DNA of 64,000 nt from assembly GCA_963796125.1 (NCBI GenBank), contig CAWCKM010000047.1:108592-172591 (forward strand). Direction: 5' to 3'. This DNA is from DASPRG01 sp963796125. GTDB taxonomy: Bacteria; Nitrospirota; Thermodesulfovibrionia; Thermodesulfovibrionales; SM23-35. A program made the translations under genes and the position numbers. Of this stretch, positions 18,046 to 28,280 are shown piece after piece; the first letter of the stretch is position 1, and each line of letters starts with the position of its first letter. Below the pieces are notes generated by a model, which was given only the letters and a program-made list of their open reading frames with translations, searched no databases and was not told the origin of the DNA.

Positions 18046-19209
18046 TTTATCTTTTCTTTCCCGAAAGGGTGAGAGTTCTCTTAATTCTTTTATGATCTTC
18101 GGCACTATATCCAGTACCTTGTCAATTTCATCTTCTGTATTGTACCGGCTGAGGGAAAATCTTATTGAGCCATGAATGGCAGTGAAGGGGGTCCCCATAG
18201 CTCTCAGGACACGGCTTGGTTCTAAAGACCCGGATGTACATGCAGATCCTGATGATGCACAGATGCCGTACTCATTTAACCTGAGGAGTATTGCTTCTCC
18301 CTCAACATATTCAAAACTTATATTCGTTGTATTTGGAAGGCGATACTCTGTATTACCATTAATCCTTACATCAGGACAACATTTCAGGAGATTTCTTTCA
18401 AGTTTATCCCTGAGTCTGCTGAGATAGGGTATTTCATGTTCAAGGTTCTCGGCTGCAAGCTCACATGCTTTTCCAAGACCAATGATGGAAGCAACATTCT
18501 CTGTCCCTGCTCTCCTTCCGTTCTCCTGATGTCCTCCGATTATGTATGGATAAAACCTTGTGCCTTTCCTCACATACAATGCTCCTATCCCTTTTGGGGC
18601 ATGAAGTTTGTGTCCTGAGAGAGAAAGCATATCAACGGGAAGTTTTGTCACATCTATTGTGAGTTTCCCCACTGCCTGAACAGCATCTGTATGAAAAGGT
18701 ATCTTTCTTTCCCTCAGAATTTCCCCTATTTCTTGTATAGGGAAGATCACCCCTGTTTCATTGTTCGCATACATAATTGAAACGACAACTGTATCATCAT
18801 CAAGTGCTTTTGAGAAAGAGTCAATATCGAGTATTCCTGCATTGTCAACAGGAATGAATGTTACCCGGTAACCTTTCCTTGCGAGATGTTTCACAAAGTT
18901 GAAGACAGCAGGATGTTCTACACGAGAAGTTATGATATGCCGTTTCTGCGGATAAGACTCCGCAGCGCTCATCAAAGCAGTGTTGTCACTTTCAGTACCG
19001 CAGCTCATAAAGATTATTTCTTCGGGATCTGCACCTATCAGTCCTGCAACTTTCGCTCTTGACTCTTCAATCTTGCTGTAGAGCTTTCCGCCGAAGGTGT
19101 GCATGCTTGAAGGGTTCCCATAGTAGTCGGTCAGGTAAGGCTTCATCTCATCAAATACCTCAGGCGCTATTTTTGTTGTTGCATTATTGTCAAGGTAAAT
19201 TGTCTTCAT
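18010..19209 (-). CDS. nifS: Cysteine desulfurase
   Basis: 399 residues. The PLP lysine is in SLSGHKLHAPKG and the catalytic cysteine loop is ASSGSACTSGSLEPSRVL, typical of class I (NifS/IscS) enzymes. It passes sulfur from cysteine to NifU for Fe-S cluster assembly. The start overlaps the nifU stop by four bases. The C-terminus runs into a family C repeat. Confidence 0.94.
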   Translation of the reverse strand: MKTIYLDNNATTKIAPEVFDEMKPYLTDYYGNPSSMHTFGGKLYSKIEESRAKVAGLIGADPEEIIFMSCGTESDNTALMSAAESYPQKRHIITSRVEHPAVFNFVKHLARKGYRVTFIPVDNAGILDIDSFSKALDDDTVVVSIMYANNETGVIFPIQEIGEILRERKIPFHTDAVQAVGKLTIDVTKLPVDMLSLSGHKLHAPKGIGALYVRKGTRFYPYIIGGHQENGRRAGTENVASIIGLGKACELAAENLEHEIPYLSRLRDKLERNLLKCCPDVRINGNTEYRLPNTTNISFEYVEGEAILLRLNEYGICASSGSACTSGSLEPSRVLRAMGTPFTAIHGSIRFSLSRYNTEDEIDKVLDIVPKIIKELRELSPFRERKDKKVGFKGSRIQY

Positions 19210-20040
19210 CCTATCTCCACAGTGATGTCCTCGCTGACAAGTTCCCTGAGTTTAGTTTCAATACCTTTTACTGTCACATCTCCCATGAGACATCCAACAC
19301 ACATTGCCCTCAGGCCGATGATAACCTTACTGCCGTCTATGTCTATGAGCTCAAGGTCTCCACCGTCAGACTGGAGTCTTGGTCGAATCTCTTTTTCAAT
19401 GACATCCTGAATCAGTGCTATTTTCTGAAGATTGGTCAGTTTTCTGGGCGCAGAAGGTTTTTCAGGAACAGGTTTTATTAACCATATATCCTTCAATATG
19501 GCCTCTATGTCGGGAATACAGCTGCCACATCCGCCGCCTGCTTTTGTAAAGTTTGTTATATCTTCTACTGTTGTGAGATGGTTTTCAATGGCGACCTTCC
19601 GTATCTTTTCCTCAGAGACCTCAAAGCATTCGCATACGATTTTTCCCTCTGTCTCAGTCGGCTTCTTTTCACCTTTGAAATTGGCTATTGCAGCCTCCAG
19701 AGCTTCCCTGCCCATGACAGAACAATGCATCTTTTCTTTCGGAAGACCTCCGAGGTAATCTGCAATATCCTGATTGCTTATTATCAGCGCTTCATCAAGT
19801 GTCTTTCCTTTTATGAGTTCTGTTAAGGCTGAGGAGCTTGCAATTGCGCTTGCACAGCCAAAGGTCTGAAATTTTGCATCGGCAATTCTGTTGCTTTTGT
19901 CTGTCAATTTTAAGAGTCAGCCGGAGGGCATCGCCACATATAATGCTGCCCACTTCTCCTACGGCATCAGGGTTTTTTATTTCGCCGACATTCTTAGGGT
20001 GAAGAAAAAATTCCTTTACCTTTTTTGTATAGTCCCACAT
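19206..20040 (-). CDS. nifU: NifU Fe-S cluster scaffold (frameshifted)
   Basis: Three-domain NifU. The IscU-type scaffold domain has Cys ligands in IICGDA, FGCASAIASSS and MHCSVMGREAL. A central [2Fe-2S] BFD-like domain has VCECFEVSE and GGCGSCIPDIE. The C-terminal Nfu domain has CVGCLMGD. The frame changes by one base at about 19905-19915, just after LRLTLKI; joined length is about 277 residues. It is translationally coupled to nifS. No nitrogenase genes are visible, so a general or anaerobic Fe-S role is as likely as nitrogen fixation. Confidence 0.9.
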
Positions 20041-20135
20041 AGTCCTTTTTTAGCATAATGTCTTAGTCATGTCAATGAGCGTTGTGATATTATAATGCAG
20101 TTGCTAAGGAATTGAATTCATCGGAGGAGAAACAG

Positions 20136-21392
20136 ATGGATATAAAGGAATATGTTCTGAAGAAGGCCAGGGAGGCAAAAGAGGGTGCAAAGGCATTAGC
20201 AAAATTACCATCAAAAGAGAAAAACAATATCCTCCAGAGAATGGCAGAAGCATTGAAGAAGAAGAGAAAAACTCTGATTGAAGAGAATCAGAAGGATATA
20301 CAATGTGCAGAGCAGAAGGGACTTTCAAAGGCTTTGATTGACAGGCTGACCCTGAATGAGAAACGTATCGAAGAAATGGCTAAGGGTCTCATGGAAGTTA
20401 CGGCTCTACCTGACCCTGTTGGTGAAATAACAAAGATGTGGAAAAGACCGAATGGGATGACTGTTGGGAAGATGCGCGTGCCTATCGGGGTCATAGGAAT
20501 CATCTATGAGTCCAGACCGAATGTAACAGTCGATGCAACAGGGCTTTGCCTGAAGGCTGGCAATGCTGTGATACTCAGAGGCGGGTCCGAGGCTATTAAC
20601 TCGAACAAGGCAATTGTAAATGTTTTGAGAAATGTTGCAAAGGAAGAAGCTCTCCATGAAGGCGCTATTACGTTTATTGATATCCCTGAACGAGAGGCGG
20701 TTATGGAAATGCTCAAGCTCGAGGGAATTGTTGACCTTATAATCCCAAGAGGCGGGGAGGGTCTTATCAGGACTGTCACAGAAAATGCAAGGATTCCGGT
20801 TCTCAAGCATTATAAAGGTGTCTGTCATGTTTTTGTTGACAGGGATGCAGATTTAATAATGGCTGAGGAAATATGTTTCAATGCAAAGGTTCAGAGGCCG
20901 GGGACCTGTAACGCTATGGAGACTATGCTCGTTGATGAATCTGTTGCAGAAGGTTTTTTACCAACGATGCTTAAAAAATTTGAAAAGGCCGGTGTAACAC
21001 TGAAAGGGTGTCCAAAGACTCTTTTCATATATCCAAATATCGTAGAAGTTACAGAAGAGGATTATTACAAAGAATACCTTGACCTCATCTTAAATGTAAG
21101 AGTTGTGAAGGATATGGATGAAGCTATGGAACATATTGCACAGTATGGTTCCTCACACTCTGATGCTATTGTGACAAAAGACTATGACAAGGCCCTGAGA
21201 TTTCTGAAAGAGGTAGACTCTTCAGCAGTCTTTGTGAATGCCTCAACAAGGCTCAATGACGGGTACCAGTTTGGTCTTGGAGCTGAGATAGGTATCTCAA
21301 CCGATAAAATTCATTCACGAGGGCCGATGGGTCTTGAGGAACTTACCTGCACAAAGTTTATTGTTCTCGGAAATGGGCAACTGAGGGAATAA
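20136..21392 (+). CDS. proA: Gamma-glutamyl phosphate reductase
   Basis: 418 residues. The start at ATG 20136 is chosen because GGAGGAG lies 8 bases before it. The active-site cysteine is in KVQRPGTCNAMET; the NADPH-binding region includes GVIGIIYESRPNVTVDA and AVILRGGSEA. It reduces gamma-glutamyl phosphate to glutamate semialdehyde for proline. proC lies elsewhere in this window (47094-47879); proB is not seen. nadD follows 39 bases later. Confidence 0.96.
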   Translation: MDIKEYVLKKAREAKEGAKALAKLPSKEKNNILQRMAEALKKKRKTLIEENQKDIQCAEQKGLSKALIDRLTLNEKRIEEMAKGLMEVTALPDPVGEITKMWKRPNGMTVGKMRVPIGVIGIIYESRPNVTVDATGLCLKAGNAVILRGGSEAINSNKAIVNVLRNVAKEEALHEGAITFIDIPEREAVMEMLKLEGIVDLIIPRGGEGLIRTVTENARIPVLKHYKGVCHVFVDRDADLIMAEEICFNAKVQRPGTCNAMETMLVDESVAEGFLPTMLKKFEKAGVTLKGCPKTLFIYPNIVEVTEEDYYKEYLDLILNVRVVKDMDEAMEHIAQYGSSHSDAIVTKDYDKALRFLKEVDSSAVFVNASTRLNDGYQFGLGAEIGISTDKIHSRGPMGLEELTCTKFIVLGNGQLRE

Positions 21393-21431
21393 GCGAGAGA
21401 TGCAGGATACACGGTACCTGATACAGAATAG

Positions 21432-22085
21432 ATGAAGATCGGGATATTCGGAGGAACGTTTAATCCTATCCACTACGGCCATTTGAGGGCGGCGGAAGAG
21501 GTCAGGGAAAGATTTAAGCTGGCGAAAATTATCTTTATCCCCTCCAAGAAACCACCTCTTAAAACCCAGGATCTTTTGGAATCAGAACATAGGTACAAAA
21601 TGACAGAGCTTGCTCTGTCAGGCAACGGCTTCTTCGAAATTTCCGACATTGAATTTAAAAGGCCTGGTAAGTCATTTACAGTGCAAACCCTGGAAGAGCT
21701 TCTGAAAAATTTCCACGACATAGATTTGTATTTTATCCTTGGCATTGACGCTTTCCTTGAAATCCCTACCTGGTGGCAGCCGGATAGACTCATGAGCCTC
21801 GCAGATTTTGTCATTATCGCACGGCCGCCTTTCAGATTTGTTGACCTCCTCACATCCCCGTATATAGAAGCTTCCGGAGATGATCTGGAAAAGCTCGATA
21901 AGGCTGAGATCGAACTCTATAGCACAACACTCAAGAGTAAAAGGGTAGCTATGGCATTGAAGATACCCCTTATGGATATCTCTGCAACTGATATAAGGAG
22001 GCGAATCAAAGAAGGAAAAAGTATAAAATACCTATTGCCAGAGTCCGTTGAATCCTATATAATTGCTAATAAGCTCTATAAATGA
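21432..22085 (+). CDS. nadD: Nicotinate-nucleotide adenylyltransferase
   Basis: 217 residues. The nucleotidyltransferase motif GGTFNPIHYGHLRAAEE is at the N-terminus and ISATDIRRRIKEGKSI at the C-terminus. It converts NaMN to NaAD. The order proA-nadD-rsfS is widely conserved. The stop overlaps the next start by ATGA. Confidence 0.95.
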   Translation: MKIGIFGGTFNPIHYGHLRAAEEVRERFKLAKIIFIPSKKPPLKTQDLLESEHRYKMTELALSGNGFFEISDIEFKRPGKSFTVQTLEELLKNFHDIDLYFILGIDAFLEIPTWWQPDRLMSLADFVIIARPPFRFVDLLTSPYIEASGDDLEKLDKAEIELYSTTLKSKRVAMALKIPLMDISATDIRRRIKEGKSIKYLLPESVESYIIANKLYK

Positions 22086-22537
22086 GAGATAGGAACTGGG
22101 AAATAAGAACTAACAAGCGAAACATCGGAGATAAAAAACAAAATTTCTCATTTCTCATTTTATTTTTAGGAAGGGAGGGAAGACCTTTAGAAAGTAAAGA
22201 AAAAGCCCTCAGGTTGGCAAGAATTGCCTTGGATAAAAAGGCAAAAGATGTACTTATCCTCGACTTAAAAGGCCTTACCATTATTGCAGACTATTTTGTT
22301 ATCTGTTCCGGAGAAAGCACAACTCATGTTAGGGCAATTGCTGAATCAATTGAGGAGAAGTCTAAAAAGGCCGGGATAAAAATTATTGGAATTGAGGGAT
22401 TAACTCACAGTCGCTGGGTTCTTATAGATTACGGGGATCTGATAGTCCATGTTTTCGAAGAAGGGACGAGGAGTTTCTATGAAATCGAGAAACTTTGGAT
22501 GGACGCCCGGAGTATTCCCATAGGTGAGATTGGTTAA
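22082..22537 (+). CDS. rsfS: Ribosomal silencing factor RsfS
   Basis: The conserved domain starts near SKEKALRLARIALDKKAKDVLILDLKGLT and contains DYFVICSGESTTHVRAIAE, HSRWVLIDYGDLIVHVF and FYEIEKLW. RsfS binds L14 and blocks subunit joining in starvation. The start overlapping nadD adds about 38 residues before the domain; these are AT-rich and look like translated spacer (NFSFLILFLGREG). No better in-frame start was found, so the true start is uncertain. Confidence 0.9.
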   Translation: MRDRNWEIRTNKRNIGDKKQNFSFLILFLGREGRPLESKEKALRLARIALDKKAKDVLILDLKGLTIIADYFVICSGESTTHVRAIAESIEEKSKKAGIKIIGIEGLTHSRWVLIDYGDLIVHVFEEGTRSFYEIEKLWMDARSIPIGEIG

Positions 22538-23851
22538 TGAGTAAGCTGTCTATTTCAATCTTCATCCTTTTCCTTGGTGCTGTTGCCCTCTTTGCCATTT
22601 TTAATCAAGAGATAACAACGATAAAAGTGCCTTTCGGCAGGACTTATGAAATCTCCAAGATTGCCCTATTGCTGTTGTCGAGCTCTGCAGGTGCCCTCGC
22701 AATGCTTGTTATTATCGCTATAAGGGATACCGGGAGATATATCAGCAACTGGCAATATCAGAAGAAACAGAAGAAAGAGGCAGATCTTCAGGAATTGTAT
22801 TCAAAGGCATTGAATTCACTTCTTGCTCAAAATGAAGATGAAGCAAAGGAGTATCTGCAGGGTGTCCTGTCAAAGGAACCGGAACACCTTGGAGCATTAC
22901 TCAGACTTGGAGATATTGCTATTTCTGAGGAGGACTTTCATAAGGCAGCCGAAAACTACCAGAAAGCGAGAAACCTTAACCCCCAGAACCTTGAAACACT
23001 ATTCTCCATGGAAAGACTTATGGAGAAGACTGGCAGATGGTCTGACGCCTTGCATTACCTTGATGAGATTCTCGATATTGATGAGGAAAACCTTTCAGCT
23101 CTCTATGAAAAAAGGGCTGTTCTCGAAAAGCAGGGCAGGTGGGATGAGATTGTGAGTGTTCAGAAGCTTATTCTCAAGAATGAGCATACAGAAAAGGATA
23201 AGAACCGTGAGAGACAGAACCTCGTTGGTTACAAATATGAATATGGAAGGCAGAGTCTCGAAAACGGAGAGCTTGAGAAGGCGAAAAAGGCATTCAAAAC
23301 AGTGCTGAGACTTGAGAAAAATTTTATTCCGGCAACATTAGGGCTTGCAGAGGTACTGTTAAGGGAAGGTGAAAATGAGGAGGCTATTAATCTCCTTGAG
23401 AAGAGTTATGAAGGGACGTTCTCGATGATCATTCTTGCGCGGCTCGAAGACTTATTGATAAATGTAGGTGAACCAGGGAGGCTCCTGAGGATTTACAAAA
23501 GCAGTCTCTCAAAGAATCCACAGGACCCTGGCATAAAATTCTTCCTCGGAAAGCTTTATTACAGACTCGAAATGATAGACGATGCCTTTGAGACCCTTTT
23601 GTCTATTGATACAGGAGCAAGCTGCTTATCCGGAACTGTACCAACTGATGGGAAGTCTGTATCTCAAGAGACACCAGCCTGATAAGGCTGTGCATGAATT
23701 CAGAAAGGCCCTTGATATGAAAGTAGCCCTCAAGATCCCTTATTGTTGCAGGGAATGCGGCAACGCTTCCTCTGAATGGTCTGGAAGGTGCGAGAGTTGC
23801 AAGAAATGGAACACCTTACAGTTTAATCTTGATGATGCATGCAAGCTCTGA
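22537..23851 (+). CDS. lapB: LapA-LapB fusion: membrane anchor, TPRs and C-terminal zinc ribbon (frameshifted)
   Basis: The N-terminus resembles LapA/DUF1049: a helix (ISIFILFLGAVALFAIFNQ), a short polar loop, and a second helix (IALLLLSSSAGALAMLVIIAI). TPR-like repeats run from about residue 80 to 370, and a rubredoxin-like zinc ribbon (CRECG...CESCKKW) ends it. In E. coli LapA and LapB are separate neighbours; LapB links FtsH to LpxC and so sets the LPS level. The frame moves from 1 to 2 near 23600 (TGASC versus IQEQAAYPELYQLMGSLYL); one base fewer restores about 437 residues. The start overlaps the rsfS stop. Confidence 0.83.
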
Positions 23852-23953
23852 AAAAACCTTTACTATTAAGAAAAAAATTCCTTGAACTATTCTTAGCATA
23901 ATATTTAGAATCCTAATTCCACTATAGCATCAAATACTCTTAAGATACAGAAA

Positions 23954-23972
23954 GTTCAAAACAGTTTTGAAC
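23954..23972. promoter_or_regulatory. Perfect 9-1-9 palindrome upstream of leuS
   Basis: GTTCAAAAC-A-GTTTTGAAC, about 120 bases before the leuS start. It has no T run and is AT-rich, so it resembles an operator more than a terminator. No binding protein can be named. Confidence 0.4.
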
Positions 23973-24092
23973 ATTAGGGATCTTATTCTTGGAAAGTTGA
24001 GCCGAATTAGACAGATTCGTATCTCGCAGTTCTGTTCTATTCCTTACTTGTCAATGCTCATTCCCAGTGGATATAATAGCCTTTAATGTTCG

Positions 24093-26647
24093 ATGGAGAC
24101 AGTTATGGAAGAGAAATATGATCCTCAAAAAATAGAACTCAAGTGGCAGAAGTACTGGACTGAAAAGGCTCTGTACAGGACTGAATTTGATCCTTCACGG
24201 AAAAAGTTTTACTGCCTCGAGATGTTCCCTTATCCTTCAGGCGAAATTCATATGGGTCATGCACGAAACTATGCTATTGGTGATGTAATAGCAAGGTATA
24301 AGAGGATGCGCGGTTACAATGTCCTTCATCCTATGGGATGGGATGCCTTCGGACTTCCTGCTGAGAATGCTGCTATTAAACATGGTGTTCATCCGTCAAC
24401 ATGGACATACAAGAATATCGAATATATGAAAAACCAGCTCAATCGCATGGGGCTCAGTTATGACTGGGAGAGAGAGGTGACGACCTGTAGCCCTGAGTAC
24501 TACAGATGGAATCAGTGGCTTTTCCTCAAGATGTTTGAAAAGGGTCTTGCGTACAGAAAATTTTCCTTTGTAAACTGGTGTCCTTCATGTACAACTGTCC
24601 TTGCAAATGAACAGGTTATAGATGAAAGATGCTGGAGATGTGAAAGTGTTGTTGTGCAGAAAGAGCTTGAACAGTGGTTCTTAAAGATCACTGATTACGC
24701 AGAAGAACTTCTTCAGAGATGTGATGAACTTGCAGGATGGCCTGAGAGGGTTATCGCCATGCAAAAGAACTGGATTGGTAAGAGCATAGGTGTTGAGGTC
24801 GACTTCAGGATCCACGGGATGGATGAAACAATCAGAATCTTTACTACGAGGCAGGATACACTTTTCGGCGCAACTTTTGTCTGCCTTGCGCCGAACCATC
24901 CTCTCACAGAAAAACTCGTCTCAGATACCAAGGGCATTGAAAAACTCAAGGCACGATATGGCAAGGCTGATGAGAAGGCAGGTCTATTTACAGGGTTCTA
25001 CGCAATAAATCCAATGAATGATGAGAAGATACCCATTTATGTCGCAAATTTTATCCTCATGGAATATGGAACAGGAGCGATCATGTCTGTCCCTGCCCAT
25101 GACCAGAGAGACTTTGATTTTGCCCAGAAATATAATTTACCAGTGAGGGTTGTTATAGTCCCTGACAATGACACAGAGAAAGAAGGAGAAGCGGTGAACC
25201 GGCCTCAACGTCTCCCTCGAGGGGGGAGGGCAAGGGTGGGGCTCCGAAGTCACTCGCACTCAGACCAACTGAAGCCTATGAAGGTGACGGAGTCCTTGTT
25301 CAGTCGGGTCAGTTCAGTGGCCTCGCAAGCGATATTGCGAGAGAGAGGATTGCTCAATTCATAGAAGAAAAAAGTATCGGCAAAAAGGTGATCAATTATA
25401 AGTTCAGGGACTGGGGCATATCGAGGCAGAGGTACTGGGGAACACCTATTCCCATTATCTACTGTGAAAAATGTGGTGCTGTGCCTGTGCCTGAAAAAGA
25501 TCTGCCCGTGATCCTGCCGGAGGATGTGAAATTAACCGGTAAAGGAGGTTCCCCCCTTCTTGATGCAGAGAAATTCATAAATACTGAATGTCCCTCATGT
25601 GGGGGAAAGGCAAGACGTGAGACAGACACGATGGATACCTTTGTCGACTCATCATGGTATTTCATCCGGTACTGCCTTCAGAAGGGAAACATAGACTTGC
25701 CATCAGCTCTGAGAATTCCCGAATCTGAAGTCAGATACTGGATGCCGGTTGACCAGTATATAGGGGGTATCGAACACGCAGTGCTGCATCTCCTGTATTC
25801 AAGATTCTTTGTAAAGGTTATGCGCGACATCGGGCTTATTGATTTTAACGAGCCTTTCCAGAACCTTCTTACCCAGGGTATGGTCATTAAAGACGGCGCC
25901 AAGATGTCCAAGTCAAAGGGTAATGTTGTTGACCCTAATCACCTGATACAGAAATATGGCACCGATACCCTGAGGTTATTCTCTCTTTTTGCAGCACCAC
26001 CTGAAAAAGACCTTGAATGGTCTGACAAAGGGGTCGAAGGTGCCTTCAGGTTCTTAAAGAGGTTGTGGGGAATTGTTTATAAATATAGTGACAAGTTACC
26101 GGTAACGAGCAACAAGGTTAAAGACAAAGACTCATCACCCGTTACTCATCACGCATCACGGTTGTTAAAGAAGACGCATCAGACTATCAAACGGGTTACA
26201 AATGATATAGAGCGTGAGTTCCATTTCAATACTGCAGTAGCAGGATTGATGGAACTTGTCAATGAGATAGCTTCTTTCGAGCCTGCTACGGATGAAGACC
26301 GGGCAAGTTTACGATTTGCCCTGGAGAGGACGCTGCTTCTTCTTTCTCCGTTTGCTCCTCATTTAGCAGAGGAATTGTGGGAGGCCCTGGGGAATAAACC
26401 GAGTATCTTTGAAGAGAAATGGCCTGACTGGGATGAAGAAATTGCGAAAGAGGAGAAAATTGAACTGGTTGTACAGGTTAATGGGAAACTGAGGTCAAAG
26501 CTTCTCATACCTATCGGGATCACTGATGATGAGATAAAGAGAATGGCTCTCCAGGAGCCGAAGATAAATGATATTATTGGCGGTAAAACAATCAGAAAGG
26601 TTATTGTTGTAAAAGGGAAGTTGGTTAATATAGTCCTTGGTGAATAA
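24093..26647 (+). CDS. leuS: Leucyl-tRNA synthetase (frameshift at a palindrome insert)
   Basis: Class I synthetase. HIGH motif as HMGH in FPYPSGEIHMGHARNY; KMSKS in GAKMSKSKGNVVDP; CP1 editing domain with the TTRQDTLFGATF region; catalytic GWDAFGLPAENAA. The frame moves from 3 to 2 within 25204-25260, where a family A palindrome interrupts the segment after the editing domain; the other frame resumes EAYEGDGVLVQSGQFSGLASDIARER. A second repeat-derived stretch (SSPVTHHASRL, 26133-26162) sits in a later linker. Joined length is about 850 residues. The gene is essential, so the break is probably a sequence error inside the repeat. Confidence 0.93.
25204..25243. repeat. Family A element inside leuS
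   Basis: CTCCCTCGAGGGGGGAGGGCAAGGG type sequence, translated RLPRGGRARVG. The reading frame shift of leuS falls in or just after it. Confidence 0.7.
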
Positions 26648-26700
26648 ATGAAAGCAAAGAGCAGAGAGCGAAGAGCTATAAGGAGTCATAAGTAAAACCA

Positions 26701-26790
26701 TACCCCCTCACCCTTGCCCTTTATCTCCAGGGAAAAGGGCTTAATTATCTCCCTCACTTGAGGGGAGGGGATCAAGGGGAGGGTGAAGCA
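26701..26790. repeat. Family A palindrome between leuS and lptE (double copy)
   Basis: CCCCCTCACCCTTGCCC..., then CCCTCACTTGAGGGGAGGGG and GGGGAGGGTG arms. A further half element (AATCCCCCCTAGCCC) lies at 26850-26866, next to the lptE start. Confidence 0.75.
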
Positions 26791-26878
26791 TGTGGCTTTA
26801 CTACTGACCTTGTGAATAAGAGATGTACATTATAAGATTCATGCTCAAATCCCCCCTAGCCCTTTCTAATGGGATATA

Positions 26879-27370
26879 TTGCTGATTGCTCTATGCTCTC
26901 TGCTCGTCGCTTTGTGCTTGTTTGGTTGTGGCTATACACTCCAGAGCAGGACGGCATTGCCTTTTAATGCAATACAGATTGAAGGAATTGAAAACAAGAC
27001 TGTCGAGCCAAAACTACAAGATAAGTTTTATAGGGCCATCACAGAAGAGTTTCTAAAATATGGAGTCAGCGTTCAGCCCGGCGCAGGTTATAAACTCAGC
27101 GGAACTATCAATCGTTATGAATTGCATGTCTTATCTGAAAGAAGAGATGTGGCAGTGGAGTATGAAGTTATTATAAAAGGAGATTTCAAGTTTGTTGGGC
27201 CATCAGGTGAAACAAGGGAAGTGAAAGATATAGGTTCACCGTTCATCGTATCTTTTCCCGTTTCTGGCGCACTGGAGAGTGCGCTTGCCTTTAAGGAACT
27301 CGCATCAGAACGGGCGATCAGAGACATGGCAATGGAAGTTGCTGCCGCCCTCATCTATCAGATGAGATGA
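26879..27370 (+). CDS. lptE: LPS-assembly lipoprotein LptE-like
   Basis: 163 residues with a lipoprotein signal (LIALCSLLVALCLFGCGYTLQ; acylated Cys in LFGC). The body is of LptE/LptE-like shape: FNAIQIEGIENKTVEPKLQDKFYRAITEEFLKYG and YEVIIKGDFKF. LptE plugs LptD in the outer membrane. It lies between leuS and holA, the conserved location of lptE (leuS-lptE-holA). The TTG at 26879 has no good ribosome binding site. The signal peptide is encoded by a dispersed repeat (the reverse complement of 26653-26679). Confidence 0.85.
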   Translation: MLIALCSLLVALCLFGCGYTLQSRTALPFNAIQIEGIENKTVEPKLQDKFYRAITEEFLKYGVSVQPGAGYKLSGTINRYELHVLSERRDVAVEYEVIIKGDFKFVGPSGETREVKDIGSPFIVSFPVSGALESALAFKELASERAIRDMAMEVAAALIYQMR

Positions 27371-27383
27371 GAAGGTTTCATAG

Positions 27384-28280
27384 ATGAGTTTCCAGGCATT
27401 TCTGAATGAGACAGAAAAAGGTCTGCCTTCACTGGTTTATCTCTTCCACGCCTCTGACACCTTTTTAAACAGGGAGGCTATAAAGGTCATAAAGAAACTT
27501 GTACCAGAAGGTGAAAGGGATTTCAACCTTCATGTGTTTGATTTCTCACGGGAAGCGGATGAAAAAACTCCTTTTGAGCATCTATTCGATACGGCAAATA
27601 CAGTTCCCTTCTTCGGAAAACGGAGGTTTGTCATATGGTCAGGGAATCTCAAGGGACTTACGAAGAAGGATCTAAAGAGATTGGAGTCTTATATTTCTGA
27701 TCCTGCACCTCATTCAGTCTTATTGCTGTTCCACGAGGGTGTTTTAAAAAAAGAGATGAGGGAGAGTTTCAGTGGTCTGGACATCATTTCTCTGGATATG
27801 CGGGAATCAGAGATTCCTTCCTGGATCAGGCACAGGGCAAAGTTGAAGGGGCTTGAGATGTCGGATGATGTGGCAGATTACCTTTTGGGGTTAAAAGGTC
27901 CGGACCTCGGTCTTCTTTCGGCTGAAATTGAAAAAATTTCTCTTCTCGGCAAGCAGAGGGTTAGTGTAGATGATGTATCGGAGATTGTCGAAGGAGGAGG
28001 ATTTTATACTCCCTTTGACCTTGTTGATGCACTCGAGGCAAAGAATCCTGAAAAGGTATTCAGGATTTATAAAGTCTTAAAAGAGACAACGGAGAGCTAC
28101 AGCCTTATTGGTATCCTCAACTGGCTCTATGGCCGGAACCTCCCGGCTCGCGGCAGAACAAAAGGGAACAAATACCTGTTAAAGGTCTTCGAGATTCTCA
28201 ATAAGGCAGATATTGATATAAAGAGTTCCGGAAGAGATTTCCCGTTAGAGTATCTTCTTGTTAAGCTGCTTCGGATTTAG
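27384..28280 (+). CDS. holA: DNA polymerase III delta subunit
   Basis: 298 residues. It matches the clamp-loader delta subunit by length, position after lptE and rpsT linkage, with VYLFHASDTFLNREAIKVIKKL at the N-terminus and ADYLLGLKGPDLGLLSAEIEKISLL in the middle. It opens the beta clamp. Its last 20 bases overlap the convergent rpsT. Confidence 0.88.
   Translation: MSFQAFLNETEKGLPSLVYLFHASDTFLNREAIKVIKKLVPEGERDFNLHVFDFSREADEKTPFEHLFDTANTVPFFGKRRFVIWSGNLKGLTKKDLKRLESYISDPAPHSVLLLFHEGVLKKEMRESFSGLDIISLDMRESEIPSWIRHRAKLKGLEMSDDVADYLLGLKGPDLGLLSAEIEKISLLGKQRVSVDDVSEIVEGGGFYTPFDLVDALEAKNPEKVFRIYKVLKETTESYSLIGILNWLYGRNLPARGRTKGNKYLLKVFEILNKADIDIKSSGRDFPLEYLLVKLLRI

Noticed and set aside
19206..20040. 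Nitrogen fixation locus
   Set aside because: nifU and nifS names suggest it, but no nitrogenase or maturation genes lie nearby; general Fe-S assembly is sufficient.
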